From the NCBI GenBank assembly GCA_025057155.1, contig JANWYD010000008.1, positions 1 to 64,000 on the forward strand: a stretch of 64,000 bases of DNA. The letters are read 5' to 3'. The notes below the pieces were generated by a model. It searched no databases. It was not told the DNA's origin and worked only from the letters and a program-made list of their open reading frames with translations. This DNA comes from Chloroflexaceae bacterium (lineage in GTDB: Bacteria > Chloroflexota > Chloroflexia > Chloroflexales > Chloroflexaceae). The position numbers were made by a program, and so were the translations under genes. Numbering within the stretch: position 1 is the first letter of the stretch; every line of letters begins with the position of its first letter. This document shows positions 8,531 to 16,757 of this stretch, piece by piece.

Positions 8531-9109
8531 TCAGCAACAAACCTCATCACCGACATACTGGCTGAGCAGGCGGCGACTGCGTTCGCTTGCCTGCAACGCC
8601 ATCTGCACGGCCATCCGCTCCGCGGTGTGCTGGCGACGCAACTCAACTTCCCAATCTGCGGTCTGCTCAATCGCCGCGGCGAGATCATCGGCGGCGGCGC
8701 GCAGCTCGGCGCGCAGTTCGGCGGCGAAAGGCGGAAGGGGCGCGACCACCTCCAGGGTCGCGGCGAGGCGGAGCACCTCCTGCAACAATGCGCTGGCGGT
8801 GTAGGCGTGATCAGCGTGGGTCGGGGCAAGCACGCGAGCATGGGCGGGGCTGTCGTGGTAGTAGCGTCGCAACTTGCGCCGGGCATCGGCGTAGATCCGC
8901 TGGGCGGCGACTTCGCACTGCCAGCGACGGGCAAGGGCGGCGCGCCAGGCGGTGAGCGCCTGCGCGCAGCGCGCGCGCTGCTCGGCCAGGGTGTCGCTCA
9001 GGCGCCGGTGTCGTTCGAGTTCCTCACCGAGTTGGGGAAACGCAGCACTGTGACGTTCCAGCAAAACGACCAGCCCTCTGGCAGCCTCAACAACGGGGAA
9101 GTGTTCCAT
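8531..9109 (-). CDS. Hypothetical coiled-coil protein
   Basis: 192 residues, not recognised. The sequence is Ala/Arg/Glu/Leu-rich and almost entirely helical with heptad-like spacing, so a coiled coil is likely. There is no signal peptide or membrane helix. It is convergent with the PrsW-like gene and separated from it by a heptad repeat. The start at 9109 is chosen because GAGG lies 9 bp upstream; ATG 9163 and GTG 9172 would give up to 21 extra residues. The overlapping plus-strand frame is rejected because it has the composition of an antisense shadow. Confidence 0.6.
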   Translation of the reverse strand: MEHFPVVEAARGLVVLLERHSAAFPQLGEELERHRRLSDTLAEQRARCAQALTAWRAALARRWQCEVAAQRIYADARRKLRRYYHDSPAHARVLAPTHADHAYTASALLQEVLRLAATLEVVAPLPPFAAELRAELRAAADDLAAAIEQTADWEVELRRQHTAERMAVQMALQASERSRRLLSQYVGDEVCC

Positions 9110-9364
9110 AGGGGAAAACCTCAAACACTGGCAGGCTTGTTCCGGATGACAGGAGCGACGCATACCTGCCACTGCTATGGTACGAACCCGGTTTCGAGCC
9201 GTCCATAGTACTTACGTGCTTGCTTGCCGTGGGACTTACTACGGGGCATCGGAGGGACGGTGTGCTAGAATAACGGTAGCTGCATCCCCGGTGCTCACCG
9301 GCGCGTCTTATTGGCAACCACGCGCAGACGCGCGCGCGATCAGCACGTCCAAGGAGGCGTCCCG

Positions 9365-9808
9365 ATGGGTTTGTTAGATCAGATTAGCCGCACCATCGCC
9401 CAGAGCGTTGACCGGGCCAGGTTCGAGGCCGAGAAGTTCCAGCGGACCACGCGCCTGCAGAGCGAAGCGAATGAGTTGCGTCGCCAGATAGACGCAAAGC
9501 TGAACGAACTGGGCCAGCGGGCCTACGAGTTGCTCCGCGCCGGCCAGATCCAGTCAGCCACCCTGGCGGAACTGAGCGCGGCGGTGGATCAGTTGCGCTC
9601 GGCGCTGGTCATGAAGGAAGAGGAACTGAAGCAGGCGCAGGCGGAGGTCTACGTCGAACCGCCCCCGCCGCCGCCTCCGAGGCAGTCGGCGCCGATTGAT
9701 TACGGCCCGCCTCCCGGCGCCCCCGCCACGAAGCAGTGCGGCGTCTGCGGCTTCCAGATGCCGGCAACGGCCATGTTCTGCCCCAACTGCGGCACGCGGG
9801 TGACGTAG
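9365..9808 (+). CDS. Coiled-coil zinc-ribbon protein
   Basis: 147 residues. Residues 1-95 are helical and likely a coiled coil. A proline-rich linker follows (a run of seven Pro), then a C-terminal zinc ribbon with two CxxC pairs, CGVCGF and CPNCGT. ATG 9365 has a strong ribosome-binding site AAGGAGG at 9350-9356. The function is unknown; the layout (helical rod plus double-Cys zinc ribbon) is common in small bacterial accessory proteins. Confidence 0.85.
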   Translation: MGLLDQISRTIAQSVDRARFEAEKFQRTTRLQSEANELRRQIDAKLNELGQRAYELLRAGQIQSATLAELSAAVDQLRSALVMKEEELKQAQAEVYVEPPPPPPPRQSAPIDYGPPPGAPATKQCGVCGFQMPATAMFCPNCGTRVT

Positions 9809-9844
9809 CGGTTCAGGGTCGCCTTTGCTACCGTTTCGGCTTCT

Positions 9845-9890
9845 CCACACCTCCACACAGACGGTCTGTGGAGGTGTGGAGGTGTGGCCT
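9845..9890. repeat. Octamer inverted repeat (possible bidirectional terminator)
   Basis: CACACCTCCACACAGAC is followed by GTCTGTGGAGGTGTGG, forming a nearly perfect hairpin made of GTGGAGGT octamers. It lies between the convergent zinc-ribbon gene and the next minus-strand gene. The same octamer family recurs at 52941-53072. Confidence 0.6.
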
Positions 9891-9895
9891 GCTCC

Positions 9896-10129
9896 TCAGG
9901 CGACCTGGCCGGTACGCCGTTCGCGGCCGAAGAGAAAATAGGCGATTGGCCCGACGAAGCTGATAAACGACACTCCGGCCCAGAGCCACTTGTTGCCGCG
10001 GATCTGCTCCTGCGGCCGGCGGACGATGTCAACCAGCGCTGCGGCCAGCAGGCTCACCTGGATGCTGCCCAGCACGAGGATGAGCCGCCGCGTGGTCGGG
10101 CTTAGTTCGCTCCAGCGTTTGCGTTGCAT
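9896..10129 (-). CDS. Small two-helix membrane protein (PLDc_N-like)
   Basis: 77 residues with two hydrophobic segments. The end PIAYFLFGRERR and the helix-turn-helix layout match the phospholipase-D-nuclease N-terminal-like family, which includes negative regulators of SigY and cardiolipin synthase N-termini. The ribosome-binding site is strong (AGGAGGAAGGT right before ATG 10129). No catalytic domain is attached, so a structural or regulatory membrane role is likely. Confidence 0.82.
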   Translation of the reverse strand: MQRKRWSELSPTTRRLILVLGSIQVSLLAAALVDIVRRPQEQIRGNKWLWAGVSFISFVGPIAYFLFGRERRTGQVA

Positions 10130-10328
10130 ACCTTCCTCCTCAGCATCTCACATTCTGCTGGTGTGGCATAGCATAGTAGCATACCGTTCGTATAGTTACT
10201 GGCGGCTGCGGCTGGTCGCATAACCCCGGTCCGAGCAAGCGCAATGCGGCAAGGTCGCCTTCCTCAGGACGATCACGATTGTCTGGTGAACACGCCGCAG
10301 AAATCCATCTAGAACTCAGGAATATCTC

Positions 10329-10754
10329 ATGCGCATTACGTTCCTGATCCTGTTTGTGACAATCGAGTTCGCCTGGCCCGTGGCCGCACAGGGCAACAAC
10401 CCGACGATTGCCGACATCCAGAGCAACCCGAGCGCTTTTCTGGGCCAGGTGGTCACCCTTTCCGGGACGGTCAGGACGGCGATTGACATGAATGAATTCC
10501 TGCTTGATGACGGCGCCGGCCAGATTATTGTAGACGCCGGCCCGCCGTGGTATCAGCGGATCAGCATCCCGACCGGCACGCCGGTGAAGGCTACCGGTAA
10601 GATTGACTGGATGGGACCGCCCGGCAACCGTCGCGGCATTGACCTCGACGCCTGCCGGATTGAGACCCCGAACCAGACGCTGAACATTCGCGACTGCGCC
10701 TTCGATGGCCCGCCGCCCTGGGCCGGTGGACCGAAACGCGGGGGGCGACCGTGA
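10329..10754 (+). CDS. Exported OB-fold protein
   Basis: 141 residues with a clear signal peptide (MRITFLILFVTIEFAWPVAA, likely cut after VAA). The mature part, residues 24-125, is a small beta-barrel: IADIQSNPSAFLGQVVTLSG, EFLLDDGAGQIIVDAG and PVKATGKIDW are typical of OB-fold (tRNA_anti/BOF-like) periplasmic proteins. It is followed by a Pro/Gly-rich tail. It probably acts outside the cytoplasmic membrane; the ligand is unknown. Confidence 0.8.
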   Translation: MRITFLILFVTIEFAWPVAAQGNNPTIADIQSNPSAFLGQVVTLSGTVRTAIDMNEFLLDDGAGQIIVDAGPPWYQRISIPTGTPVKATGKIDWMGPPGNRRGIDLDACRIETPNQTLNIRDCAFDGPPPWAGGPKRGGRP

Positions 10755-10805
10755 TCTGTACTGCCCAGGCGCATGTCAGCAACCATTCGACGGCGAAACG
10801 GATTA

Positions 10806-10938
10806 TCTGTGAACGAAGTTTCCTTGCATTTCCGCCCCACTCCCAGGCTTCCCCCAACGGGGGGAGGCGCCGCTCTCCCGCCCCCAGCGGGGGAGGGTTG
10901 GGAGGGGGAGGGGTTGAGCGAAAAACTATGTTTACAGA
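10806..10938. repeat. MITE-like element, copy 1
   Basis: 133-bp element. The left end TCTGTGAACGAAGTTTCC matches the inverted right end, which reads TCTGTAAACATAGTTTTT on the minus strand. Two GC-rich palindromes inside are of the CCCCCAACGGGGGG and CCCCCAGCGGGGG type. No reading frame of its own. Confidence 0.85.
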
Positions 10939-10970
10939 CCACTAATACGAACCTGTCAAAAGTTTCTGGC

Positions 10971-11026
10971 CCCTGAGAGCAATTCCAACGCAGCGCAGTC
11001 TGCGCTGGAATTATTCTCAGGGGCCT
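10971..11026. terminator. Long hairpin between convergent genes
   Basis: A strong stem: GGCCCCTGAGA, AATTCCA and CAGCGCAG pair with CTGCGCTG, GAATT and TCTCAGGGGCC around a one-base loop. There is no T-run, so it may be a terminator structure or a repeat of its own. It separates the OB-fold gene from the lrgB remnant. Together with MITE copy 1 it fills most of the 348-bp gap. Confidence 0.5.
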
Positions 11027-11102
11027 ATGCCATTGCGGATTGTGGATCGCCGTAGATGGAATCCCTGCATAGAGATGCTATCGCTATCAACAGTTACTGG
11101 CG

Positions 11103-11507
11103 TTAGTTTACCAGGACAGGCAGGAGCGCCGCTGTCAGCACCGCGTTGAGGATCATCCCCAGGGTGGCGAAGGCGCCCGCCTCGGCGTGGAGGTGCAGGG
11201 CCCGCGCGGCGCCGATGCCGTGAGCGGCCAGGCCCATGGCGAAGCCGCGAATGGCCGGCTCTTCGACCCGCAGGAGGCTGAGCAGGTCATCGGCGATGAG
11301 CGCGCCGATTATGCCCGTCAGGATAACTAGCGCCGCCGTGCGCGACGGCTCGCCGTCGATCGGTTCGGCCACGCCCATGGCGATCGGGGTCGTCACCGAA
11401 CGCGGCAGCAGCGAGCGCAGGGTCGCCGCATCAGGCTCCGGGCTCGGGGCGAGGAGCAGGGCGCCGCCGATGGCCGTCAGCGCGCCCGCGCCGAGGGCCA
11501 GGGCCAT
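11103..11507 (-). pseudogene. Truncated lrgB-like gene (C-terminal half)
   Basis: 134 residues remain, counted from the ATG at 11507; the open frame runs further upstream into lysS but loses similarity. [20 protein letters not shown] and [14 protein letters not shown] are the hallmark of the LrgB/CidB family (autolysis or metabolite-efflux regulators), and the last helices [17 protein letters not shown] to the C-terminus are intact. Full LrgB is about 230 residues, so the N-terminal helices are gone, and no lrgA partner is adjacent. It could still encode a shortened membrane protein, but a remnant is more likely. Confidence 0.65.
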
Positions 11508-11558
11508 GCGCCGCGCCTGGCTGATGGTCCAGACCTGCGCGGCGACAGGCGCAAGCGA

Positions 11559-11567
11559 TGGTATAAT
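11559..11567 (+). promoter_or_regulatory. Extended -10 promoter of lysS
   Basis: TGGTATAAT, a perfect -10 hexamer with the TGn extension, 55 bp before the lysS ATG. No good -35 box is visible, which fits an extended -10 promoter. It lies in the region where the lrgB frame loses similarity. Confidence 0.55.
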
Positions 11568-11622
11568 GAGGCGAGTGTGCCGCGTCGGCGTTGCTACCTG
11601 TTGTCTTCGACGAAACGCGCTT

Positions 11623-13095
11623 ATGGAGCTAAACGATCTGCAGGCCCAGCGGGCCGCCAAACTGGAACGGCTGCGCGCCGCGGGCATTGATCCGTATCCT
11701 CCCCGCGCCGCGCCTACCCACCAGGTGGCCGAAGTGCTGGCGCGCTTCGACGAACTTGCCGCCGCCGCGGCGCCGGTAACCATCGCCGGGCGCATTCTGG
11801 GCGCGCGCCGCATCATGGGCAAGATCGCCTTCGCCCATCTCGACGACGGCACGGGGACGCTGCAACTGTGGATCAGCCGGGCCGACCTGGGCGAGGTCTG
11901 GTTCGAGCGTTTCCGCGACGAACTCGACACCTTCGACATCGTGCAGGCCCGTGGCACGCTCCGCCGCACCAAAACGGGCGAAGCCTCCCTCTTCGTCAGC
12001 GAACTGGCGCTCCTGGCCAAGGCGATCAATCCCCCGCCTGAAAAATGGGCCGGCCTGCAGGATGTCGAAGAGCGCCACCGCCAGCGCTACCTCGATCTGA
12101 TCGTCAACCATGACGTGCGCGAGACCTTTCGCGCCCGGGCGCGGGCCATCACCGCAATGCGGCGCGTGCTCGACGCGCGGGGCTTCCTCGAAGTGGAAAC
12201 CCCGGTGCTCCAGCCGATCTACGGGGGGGCCGCGGCGCGACCGTTCACCACCTACCATAACGCTCTCGGCCAGGGCCTGTACCTGCGCATCGCCACCGAA
12301 CTCTACCTGAAGCGCCTGATTGTCGGGGGCTACCCCGCGGTTTACGAGATCGGCAAAAACTTTCGCAACGAGGGCGTTGACCGGAGCCACAACCCCGAGT
12401 TTACCATGATGGAGTGCTACCAGGCCTACGCCGATTACACCCATATGATGCTGCTGGTCGAGGAACTGTTGCGCGAGATGGCGATCGCCGCCACCGGCTC
12501 GCCGCGCGTGCGTTATCAAGGCCAGGAGCTTGACTTCGCGCGCCCGTGGGCGCGCATGACCATGGCCGAGGCGATCATTGAGCGAACCGGGATTGACATC
12601 CGCGAGGCGAGCACCCTCGGCGCCCTGCGCGAGGCCGTTGCAGCGGCTCATCTGAAGCTCGAACCCAAACCGACCTGGGGCAAACAGGTTGATGAGTTGT
12701 TCAGCGAGTATGTGCAACCCCATCTGGTGCAGCCGACCTTTATTCTCGACTACCCGGTGGAGCTTTCGCCGCTGGCGAAACGCAAGCCTGACGATCCCGC
12801 GTTTACCGAACGCTTCGAGGCCTTCGTCGCCGGGATGGAAGTGGGCAACGCCTTTACCGAGCTGAACGACCCCTTCGACCAGGAACAACGCTTTCTGGAA
12901 CAGGGCCGCGACTTCGCCGCCGGAGACGAAGAGGCCCACCAGATGGACGCCGATTTTCTCAACGCCCTGCTCTACGGCATGCCGCCGACGGGCGGCCTGG
13001 GAATGGGGATCGATCGGATTATGATGGTGCTGGCCGACCAGCCGAACATCCGTGAAGTGATCCTCTTTCCCCATATGCGGAAACGCGAAGAGTGA
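11623..13095 (+). CDS. lysS: Lysyl-tRNA synthetase, class II
   Basis: 490 residues, the usual length. It charges tRNA-Lys in the cytoplasm. The N-terminal OB-fold anticodon-binding domain runs to about residue 130 ([20 protein letters not shown], then [10 protein letters not shown]). Class II motif 1 surrounds [10 protein letters not shown], motif 2 is [20 protein letters not shown], and motif 3 is GGLGMGIDR near the C-terminus. ATG 11623 is chosen because the homologous sequence starts there; the longer frame upstream is antisense to lrgB. Single gene with its own promoter. Confidence 0.98.
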   Translation: MELNDLQAQRAAKLERLRAAGIDPYPPRAAPTHQVAEVLARFDELAAAAAPVTIAGRILGARRIMGKIAFAHLDDGTGTLQLWISRADLGEVWFERFRDELDTFDIVQARGTLRRTKTGEASLFVSELALLAKAINPPPEKWAGLQDVEERHRQRYLDLIVNHDVRETFRARARAITAMRRVLDARGFLEVETPVLQPIYGGAAARPFTTYHNALGQGLYLRIATELYLKRLIVGGYPAVYEIGKNFRNEGVDRSHNPEFTMMECYQAYADYTHMMLLVEELLREMAIAATGSPRVRYQGQELDFARPWARMTMAEAIIERTGIDIREASTLGALREAVAAAHLKLEPKPTWGKQVDELFSEYVQPHLVQPTFILDYPVELSPLAKRKPDDPAFTERFEAFVAGMEVGNAFTELNDPFDQEQRFLEQGRDFAAGDEEAHQMDADFLNALLYGMPPTGGLGMGIDRIMMVLADQPNIREVILFPHMRKREE

Positions 13096-13122
13096 TCCTG
13101 ATTTTGGATTTTGGATTTTGGA
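13096..13122. repeat. Heptad repeat (GGATTTT)n
   Basis: Three to four perfect GGATTTT units immediately after the lysS stop codon. Confidence 0.85.
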
Positions 13123-13228
13123 GATGTGGCGGGGTGTTGTAGGATAAGGCAAGGCGGTTTATCTGGAGCGGCGGCGCTGCGACAGCGTCCGTGTCGTCGT
13201 CGGAAAGTCCGATGCAAGGAGTATGCCG

Positions 13229-13444
13229 ATGCCCCGATCGTTCACGGTCGAGCGTGAGAATCTGCCCCCGGTGGTGCAGGGGTGGTTGCGCGCCGTAGGT
13301 CTGGGAGAGGAGGAGATCGTCGAAATCGTCTTCACCGATCAAGAGGTGCTGCTGCGCCGCCCGATGAGCCCGCAGCTCCGCGCCTGGGCCAAAGAGGTGA
13401 GCGATAAGTACGACAAGGCCTTCCGCCAGATCGCCGGGCTGTAA
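13229..13444 (+). CDS. Putative antitoxin of a Doc-type pair
   Basis: 71 residues, not assignable to a family with certainty. FTVERENLPPVVQGWLRAVGL and EIVFTDQEVLLRRP resemble small antitoxins or transcription factors with a beta-rich N-terminus and a helical C-terminus that binds the toxin. It precedes a Doc-like gene by 47 bp, the usual antitoxin-toxin order. The ATG at 13229 is used rather than 13223 because AAGGAG (13216-13221) leaves only 1 bp to the first ATG and 7 bp to the second. Confidence 0.65.
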   Translation: MPRSFTVERENLPPVVQGWLRAVGLGEEEIVEIVFTDQEVLLRRPMSPQLRAWAKEVSDKYDKAFRQIAGL

Positions 13445-13491
13445 GCGTATGGACTGCCGGAGCAGCGCCGCCCCGGCAGATGGTTCGGAAC

Positions 13492-13875
13492 ATGAAGTAC
13501 CTCACCAGAGAAGAGCTTCTCGACCTGCATGCCTACGCTGTGGAACGCTATGGGGGCCTCCTTGGGATCAAGAGCCAGGACCGGTTGCTGACCGTGGTGA
13601 ATGCACCGCGTCAGGAGATGTTTGGCGCCGAGTTGTATCCCGATGTGTGCGCCAAGGCGGCTGTGCTGGTCTATTTGATCGTGAAGAGCCATCCGTTCGT
13701 AGGTGCGAATGAGGCGACGGCGTTGCTGGCCCTGCTGCGGTTTCTTGAATTGAACGGGGTTGCGCTAAAACCCGAGATCAGTTCCAGCGAACTTGCCTAT
13801 GTGTTCCGGGCGCTGAGCAACTCCGACATGGACAAAGAGGGTCTCGAGCAGTGGCTGCGCGACAGTGTTGCGTAG
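13492..13875 (+). CDS. Doc/Fic-fold toxin homologue with degenerate active site
   Basis: 127 residues with the complete Doc (death-on-curing) fold: YLTREELLDLHAYAVERYGG, GIKSQDRLLTVVNAPRQEMFG, AELYPDVCAKAAVLVYLIVKSHPF and FLELNGVAL all match the family. Doc proteins phosphorylate EF-Tu using HPFxDGNKRTA. Here the motif reads HPFVGANEATA, so the Asp, Lys and Arg are replaced. The protein is therefore probably catalytically dead or has another role. It forms a pair with the small upstream gene. ATG 13480 is an alternative start. Confidence 0.8.
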   Translation: MKYLTREELLDLHAYAVERYGGLLGIKSQDRLLTVVNAPRQEMFGAELYPDVCAKAAVLVYLIVKSHPFVGANEATALLALLRFLELNGVALKPEISSSELAYVFRALSNSDMDKEGLEQWLRDSVA

Positions 13876-13885
13876 GAGCAAGGCC

Positions 13886-14875
13886 ATGACCCGGGTTTTC
13901 ATCAACGGGATTGATGGGTTGCTCGGCGCGCGAGTGGCGGAGTTGATCAGCCGTGATCGCGAGGCGCGCATCGTCGGCCTGGGGCGCGCGCGCCCTCCCG
14001 CTCCCGTCGGACGCGCCGAATGGTTCGCCGCAAAGCTTTCGGGAAAGCAGTTCGTCGAGTTGCTGCGCGCCGAGGGGATCGAGGTGGTGGTGCATCTCGA
14101 CTTTGCCGGCGCGCAACGGCCGGCTGAGGATCGCGAACAGGCGGTTCAGCAGAATGTGATCGGCTCGATGGAGTTGTTCGGCGCCTGCGCCGCCGCGGGG
14201 GTCCGGCGCATCATTCTGCTCAGCCACGTCGGCGTCTATGGCGCCAGCGCCCTCAACCCTGCTATGATCACCGAGGAACGCCCCATCGCCCTCGCCACCC
14301 TCAGCGGCCTCCTGCGTGATTTTGCCGAGGTCGAGCAATTCGCCATGGATTTCGTCGCCCGGCGTCCGATGCTGCAAGTCGTGCCCATGCGCCTGGCTCC
14401 GCTCGTCGGCGGCTGGTCGCCGATGGTTGAGTATCTGACCGGTCCTGGCCCGCGGATGCTGGCGGGCTTCGATCCGCGCATCCAGTTGCTAGGGCTTGAT
14501 GACGCAGCCGAGGGCCTGGCGCGGGCCGCCCTCTCCAGCGTGGCCGGCCCGTTTAACCTGGCCTCCGATGATGTGCTGCGCCTCTCGCAGGCCATCCGCC
14601 TGGCCGGCCAGCAGCCCGTGGCCGTGCTCGAACCGGTGGTGGAGCTGGCGCTCTCGCTGGGCAATACCGGCATCCTCGGCCACTGGCCGTATGGCCCGAG
14701 CTTTCTGCGCTATAGCTGTGTGGTGGATACGCAGCGCGCGAAATGCGAGCTGGGCTGGGCGCCGACACGCAGCGCCGCCGAACTGATCCAGACGCTGCGC
14801 GCCAATGGCCACCTTGTTGAGGATCGCGCGGCGTCCGAGGCGGCGCTGCGCGAGTTCCTTGCCCGAAGGAGTTAG
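13886..14875 (+). CDS. NAD-dependent epimerase/dehydratase (extended SDR)
   Basis: 329 residues. The Rossmann fold starts at once: VFINGIDGLLGARVAELI holds the GxxGxxG-like dinucleotide loop (GIDGLLG). VVHLDFAG is the usual VxHxA strand, and SHVGVYGASA takes the place of the S...Y region. The catalytic YxxxK is not obvious, so it may be an atypical or non-catalytic SDR. ATG 13886 follows TAGGAGCAAGG. It ends 3 bp before the acyltransferase gene, so the two are co-transcribed; SDR/acyltransferase pairs of this kind often handle lipids or steroid-like substrates. Confidence 0.85.
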   Translation: MTRVFINGIDGLLGARVAELISRDREARIVGLGRARPPAPVGRAEWFAAKLSGKQFVELLRAEGIEVVVHLDFAGAQRPAEDREQAVQQNVIGSMELFGACAAAGVRRIILLSHVGVYGASALNPAMITEERPIALATLSGLLRDFAEVEQFAMDFVARRPMLQVVPMRLAPLVGGWSPMVEYLTGPGPRMLAGFDPRIQLLGLDDAAEGLARAALSSVAGPFNLASDDVLRLSQAIRLAGQQPVAVLEPVVELALSLGNTGILGHWPYGPSFLRYSCVVDTQRAKCELGWAPTRSAAELIQTLRANGHLVEDRAASEAALREFLARRS

Positions 14876-14878
14876 CCT

Positions 14879-16594
14879 GTGAGCGATGACACCAGCCCCA
14901 ACGGGCGCCCCACCGAGGCGCCTCCTGGCGATGCGACCGAGGGCCTCCCCGAGGCGGTCGCCTCTCCTGTGGATCAGATCGCCGCGCAGGATGCCGTTCC
15001 CAGTCCCGATGAGCCGGCGCCTGAACCCGCGCAGGACGCCGTGACCGACGGCGCACCCGCGCCCGAGGCTGCGCAAGAGGCCGTTCCCGGCCCCGATGAG
15101 CCCGTGCCTGCGCCTCTCGAGGCTGCTGCTCCGAAACAAAGCCCCCGGCGCGCCGCGTCGTCTGCTGCCACGAGCGGCAAAAGCAGCCGCAAGAATGCTG
15201 CGGCCCAGGCCGCCGGCGCCGCGAAGTCGAGCCGGGCGAAGCGGGGAGGTCAGGCGCAACAGGCGCCTGCGGCCGCAATGGAAGCGGCCCCCGGCGAGGA
15301 GGGGGCCATTCCCGCCGTAAAGGGCGCCGACGCGCCCGAGGAGCCGGCGCGCTCCGCTTCCGCGCCGAGCTGGTTCGATGTGCCTATAACCGAGGCCTCT
15401 CCCTCGCCAGGCGCTGCTCCAACCGCCGCCCCGTCCACGTCGTTCTGGTCCGAACGGCCCGTCGAAGTCTCTCCCCCTCCCTCTGCCGGGAGCCTCTACG
15501 AGGCCTCCAACGCCGAACGCGCCGCCGGCTCCGCCAATACGCTCTTCGAGTTCGAGGTCGAAGTGCGTAACAATGTGCCTGAGAGCCCTGCCAGCGAAGG
15601 AAACGAGATCCAGAACATGGCCAACGATCTGCTGCGGCTGATCAGCGAAAATTTGCGCCGCATGACCGACCAGCAGGTCGAGCGGGTCAATGAGATTCTG
15701 CGGAACATTGACCTGAAAGATTACCTTGATCCCGATTTCTGGAAGGGTATCGGCATGGTGCTGCGCTATCAGATCGACGAGCAGGTCGCTTTCATCAAGC
15801 GCCGGCTCAATGGCGAGTACAGCACCGATCCCTTTGGCATGGATCCCGAGGTGATCGCGGTGGTGCGGCCCTTCGTGCGCTTTATGTATCGCACCTGGTG
15901 GCGCGTCAAGGCCGAGGGGCTGGAGCATGTGCCGGCCACGGGGCGCGCGCTGCTGGTCGCCAACCACAGTGGCGTGCTGCCCTGGGACGGGGCCATGATC
16001 GCCGCGGCGGTGGCCGAGGACCATCCGGCGCAGAACGACCGCATCGTCCGCAGCCTGCACTTGCACTGGTTCACCACGCTGCCCTTCGTCGCGCCGACGC
16101 TGGCAGCGATGGGACAGGTGCCCGGGTTGCCTGAAAATGCCATTCGCCTCCTGCAGAACGATGAACTGGTCTGCGTCTTCCCGGAGGGTCTCAAGGGCGT
16201 GGGCAAACTCTACAAGGATCGCTACAAGCTGGCCCGCTTCGGCCGCGGCGGCTTCGTGCAGGCGGCTCTGCGCGCCCAGGCACCCATCGTGCCCGTGGCG
16301 GTGGTAGGCGCCGAAGAGATCTACCCCATGCTCGCCAATGCCCAGCCGATCGCCAAGCTCCTGGGGATGCCCTACTTCCCGATTACGCCCTTCTTCCCCT
16401 GGCTGGGCGTCTTCGGGGCTATTCCTCTGCCCACGCGCTGGTCAATCACCTTCTGCGAGCCGCTGCCGACCGACACCTACGACCCTTCCGAGGCTGACGA
16501 TCCCCTTACCGTTCTCGGCCTGACCGAGCTGGTCCGTGAGCGCATTCAGGCGACGATTGACGCCAAACTTGCCGAGCGGAAGACGATTTTTTAG
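14879..16594 (+). CDS. Lysophospholipid acyltransferase (PlsC-like) with long low-complexity N-terminus
   Basis: 571 residues from GTG 14879, with AAGGAG upstream. Residues 1-220 are Ala/Pro/Glu/Ser-rich and disordered, and include a loose repeat of the PDEPAPEPAQDAV type. A helical segment follows (220-320). The acyltransferase domain begins near residue 340: ANHSGVLPWDG is the catalytic His...Asp motif, FPEGLKGVGK the acyl-acceptor binding motif, and VPVAVVGAEE the conserved strand. It probably acylates a lysophospholipid at the membrane. It lies 3 bp behind the SDR gene. Confidence 0.88.
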   Translation: MSDDTSPNGRPTEAPPGDATEGLPEAVASPVDQIAAQDAVPSPDEPAPEPAQDAVTDGAPAPEAAQEAVPGPDEPVPAPLEAAAPKQSPRRAASSAATSGKSSRKNAAAQAAGAAKSSRAKRGGQAQQAPAAAMEAAPGEEGAIPAVKGADAPEEPARSASAPSWFDVPITEASPSPGAAPTAAPSTSFWSERPVEVSPPPSAGSLYEASNAERAAGSANTLFEFEVEVRNNVPESPASEGNEIQNMANDLLRLISENLRRMTDQQVERVNEILRNIDLKDYLDPDFWKGIGMVLRYQIDEQVAFIKRRLNGEYSTDPFGMDPEVIAVVRPFVRFMYRTWWRVKAEGLEHVPATGRALLVANHSGVLPWDGAMIAAAVAEDHPAQNDRIVRSLHLHWFTTLPFVAPTLAAMGQVPGLPENAIRLLQNDELVCVFPEGLKGVGKLYKDRYKLARFGRGGFVQAALRAQAPIVPVAVVGAEEIYPMLANAQPIAKLLGMPYFPITPFFPWLGVFGAIPLPTRWSITFCEPLPTDTYDPSEADDPLTVLGLTELVRERIQATIDAKLAERKTIF

Positions 16595-16597
16595 CTT

Positions 16598-16645
16598 GCT
16601 ACTCGGAAGGTCGGCAAGACTTCGCTCTACCGGCCTTCCGAGTAG
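16598..16645 (+). terminator. Hairpin terminator candidate
   Basis: GCTACTCGGAAGG and CCTTCCGAGTAGC form a perfect 13-bp stem around a loop of about 20 bases, four bases after the acyltransferase stop. There is no long T-run. Confidence 0.5.
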
Positions 16646-16757
16646 CGGTAGCGCAGCACCCTCCAATGTGTCGCCAGGGGGCGATCCTTTTGCCCCACCT
16701 GGCGCTATGGTATCCTGACTCCAGGGACCGATCATCTGGAAAGGATACCTCACCCTC

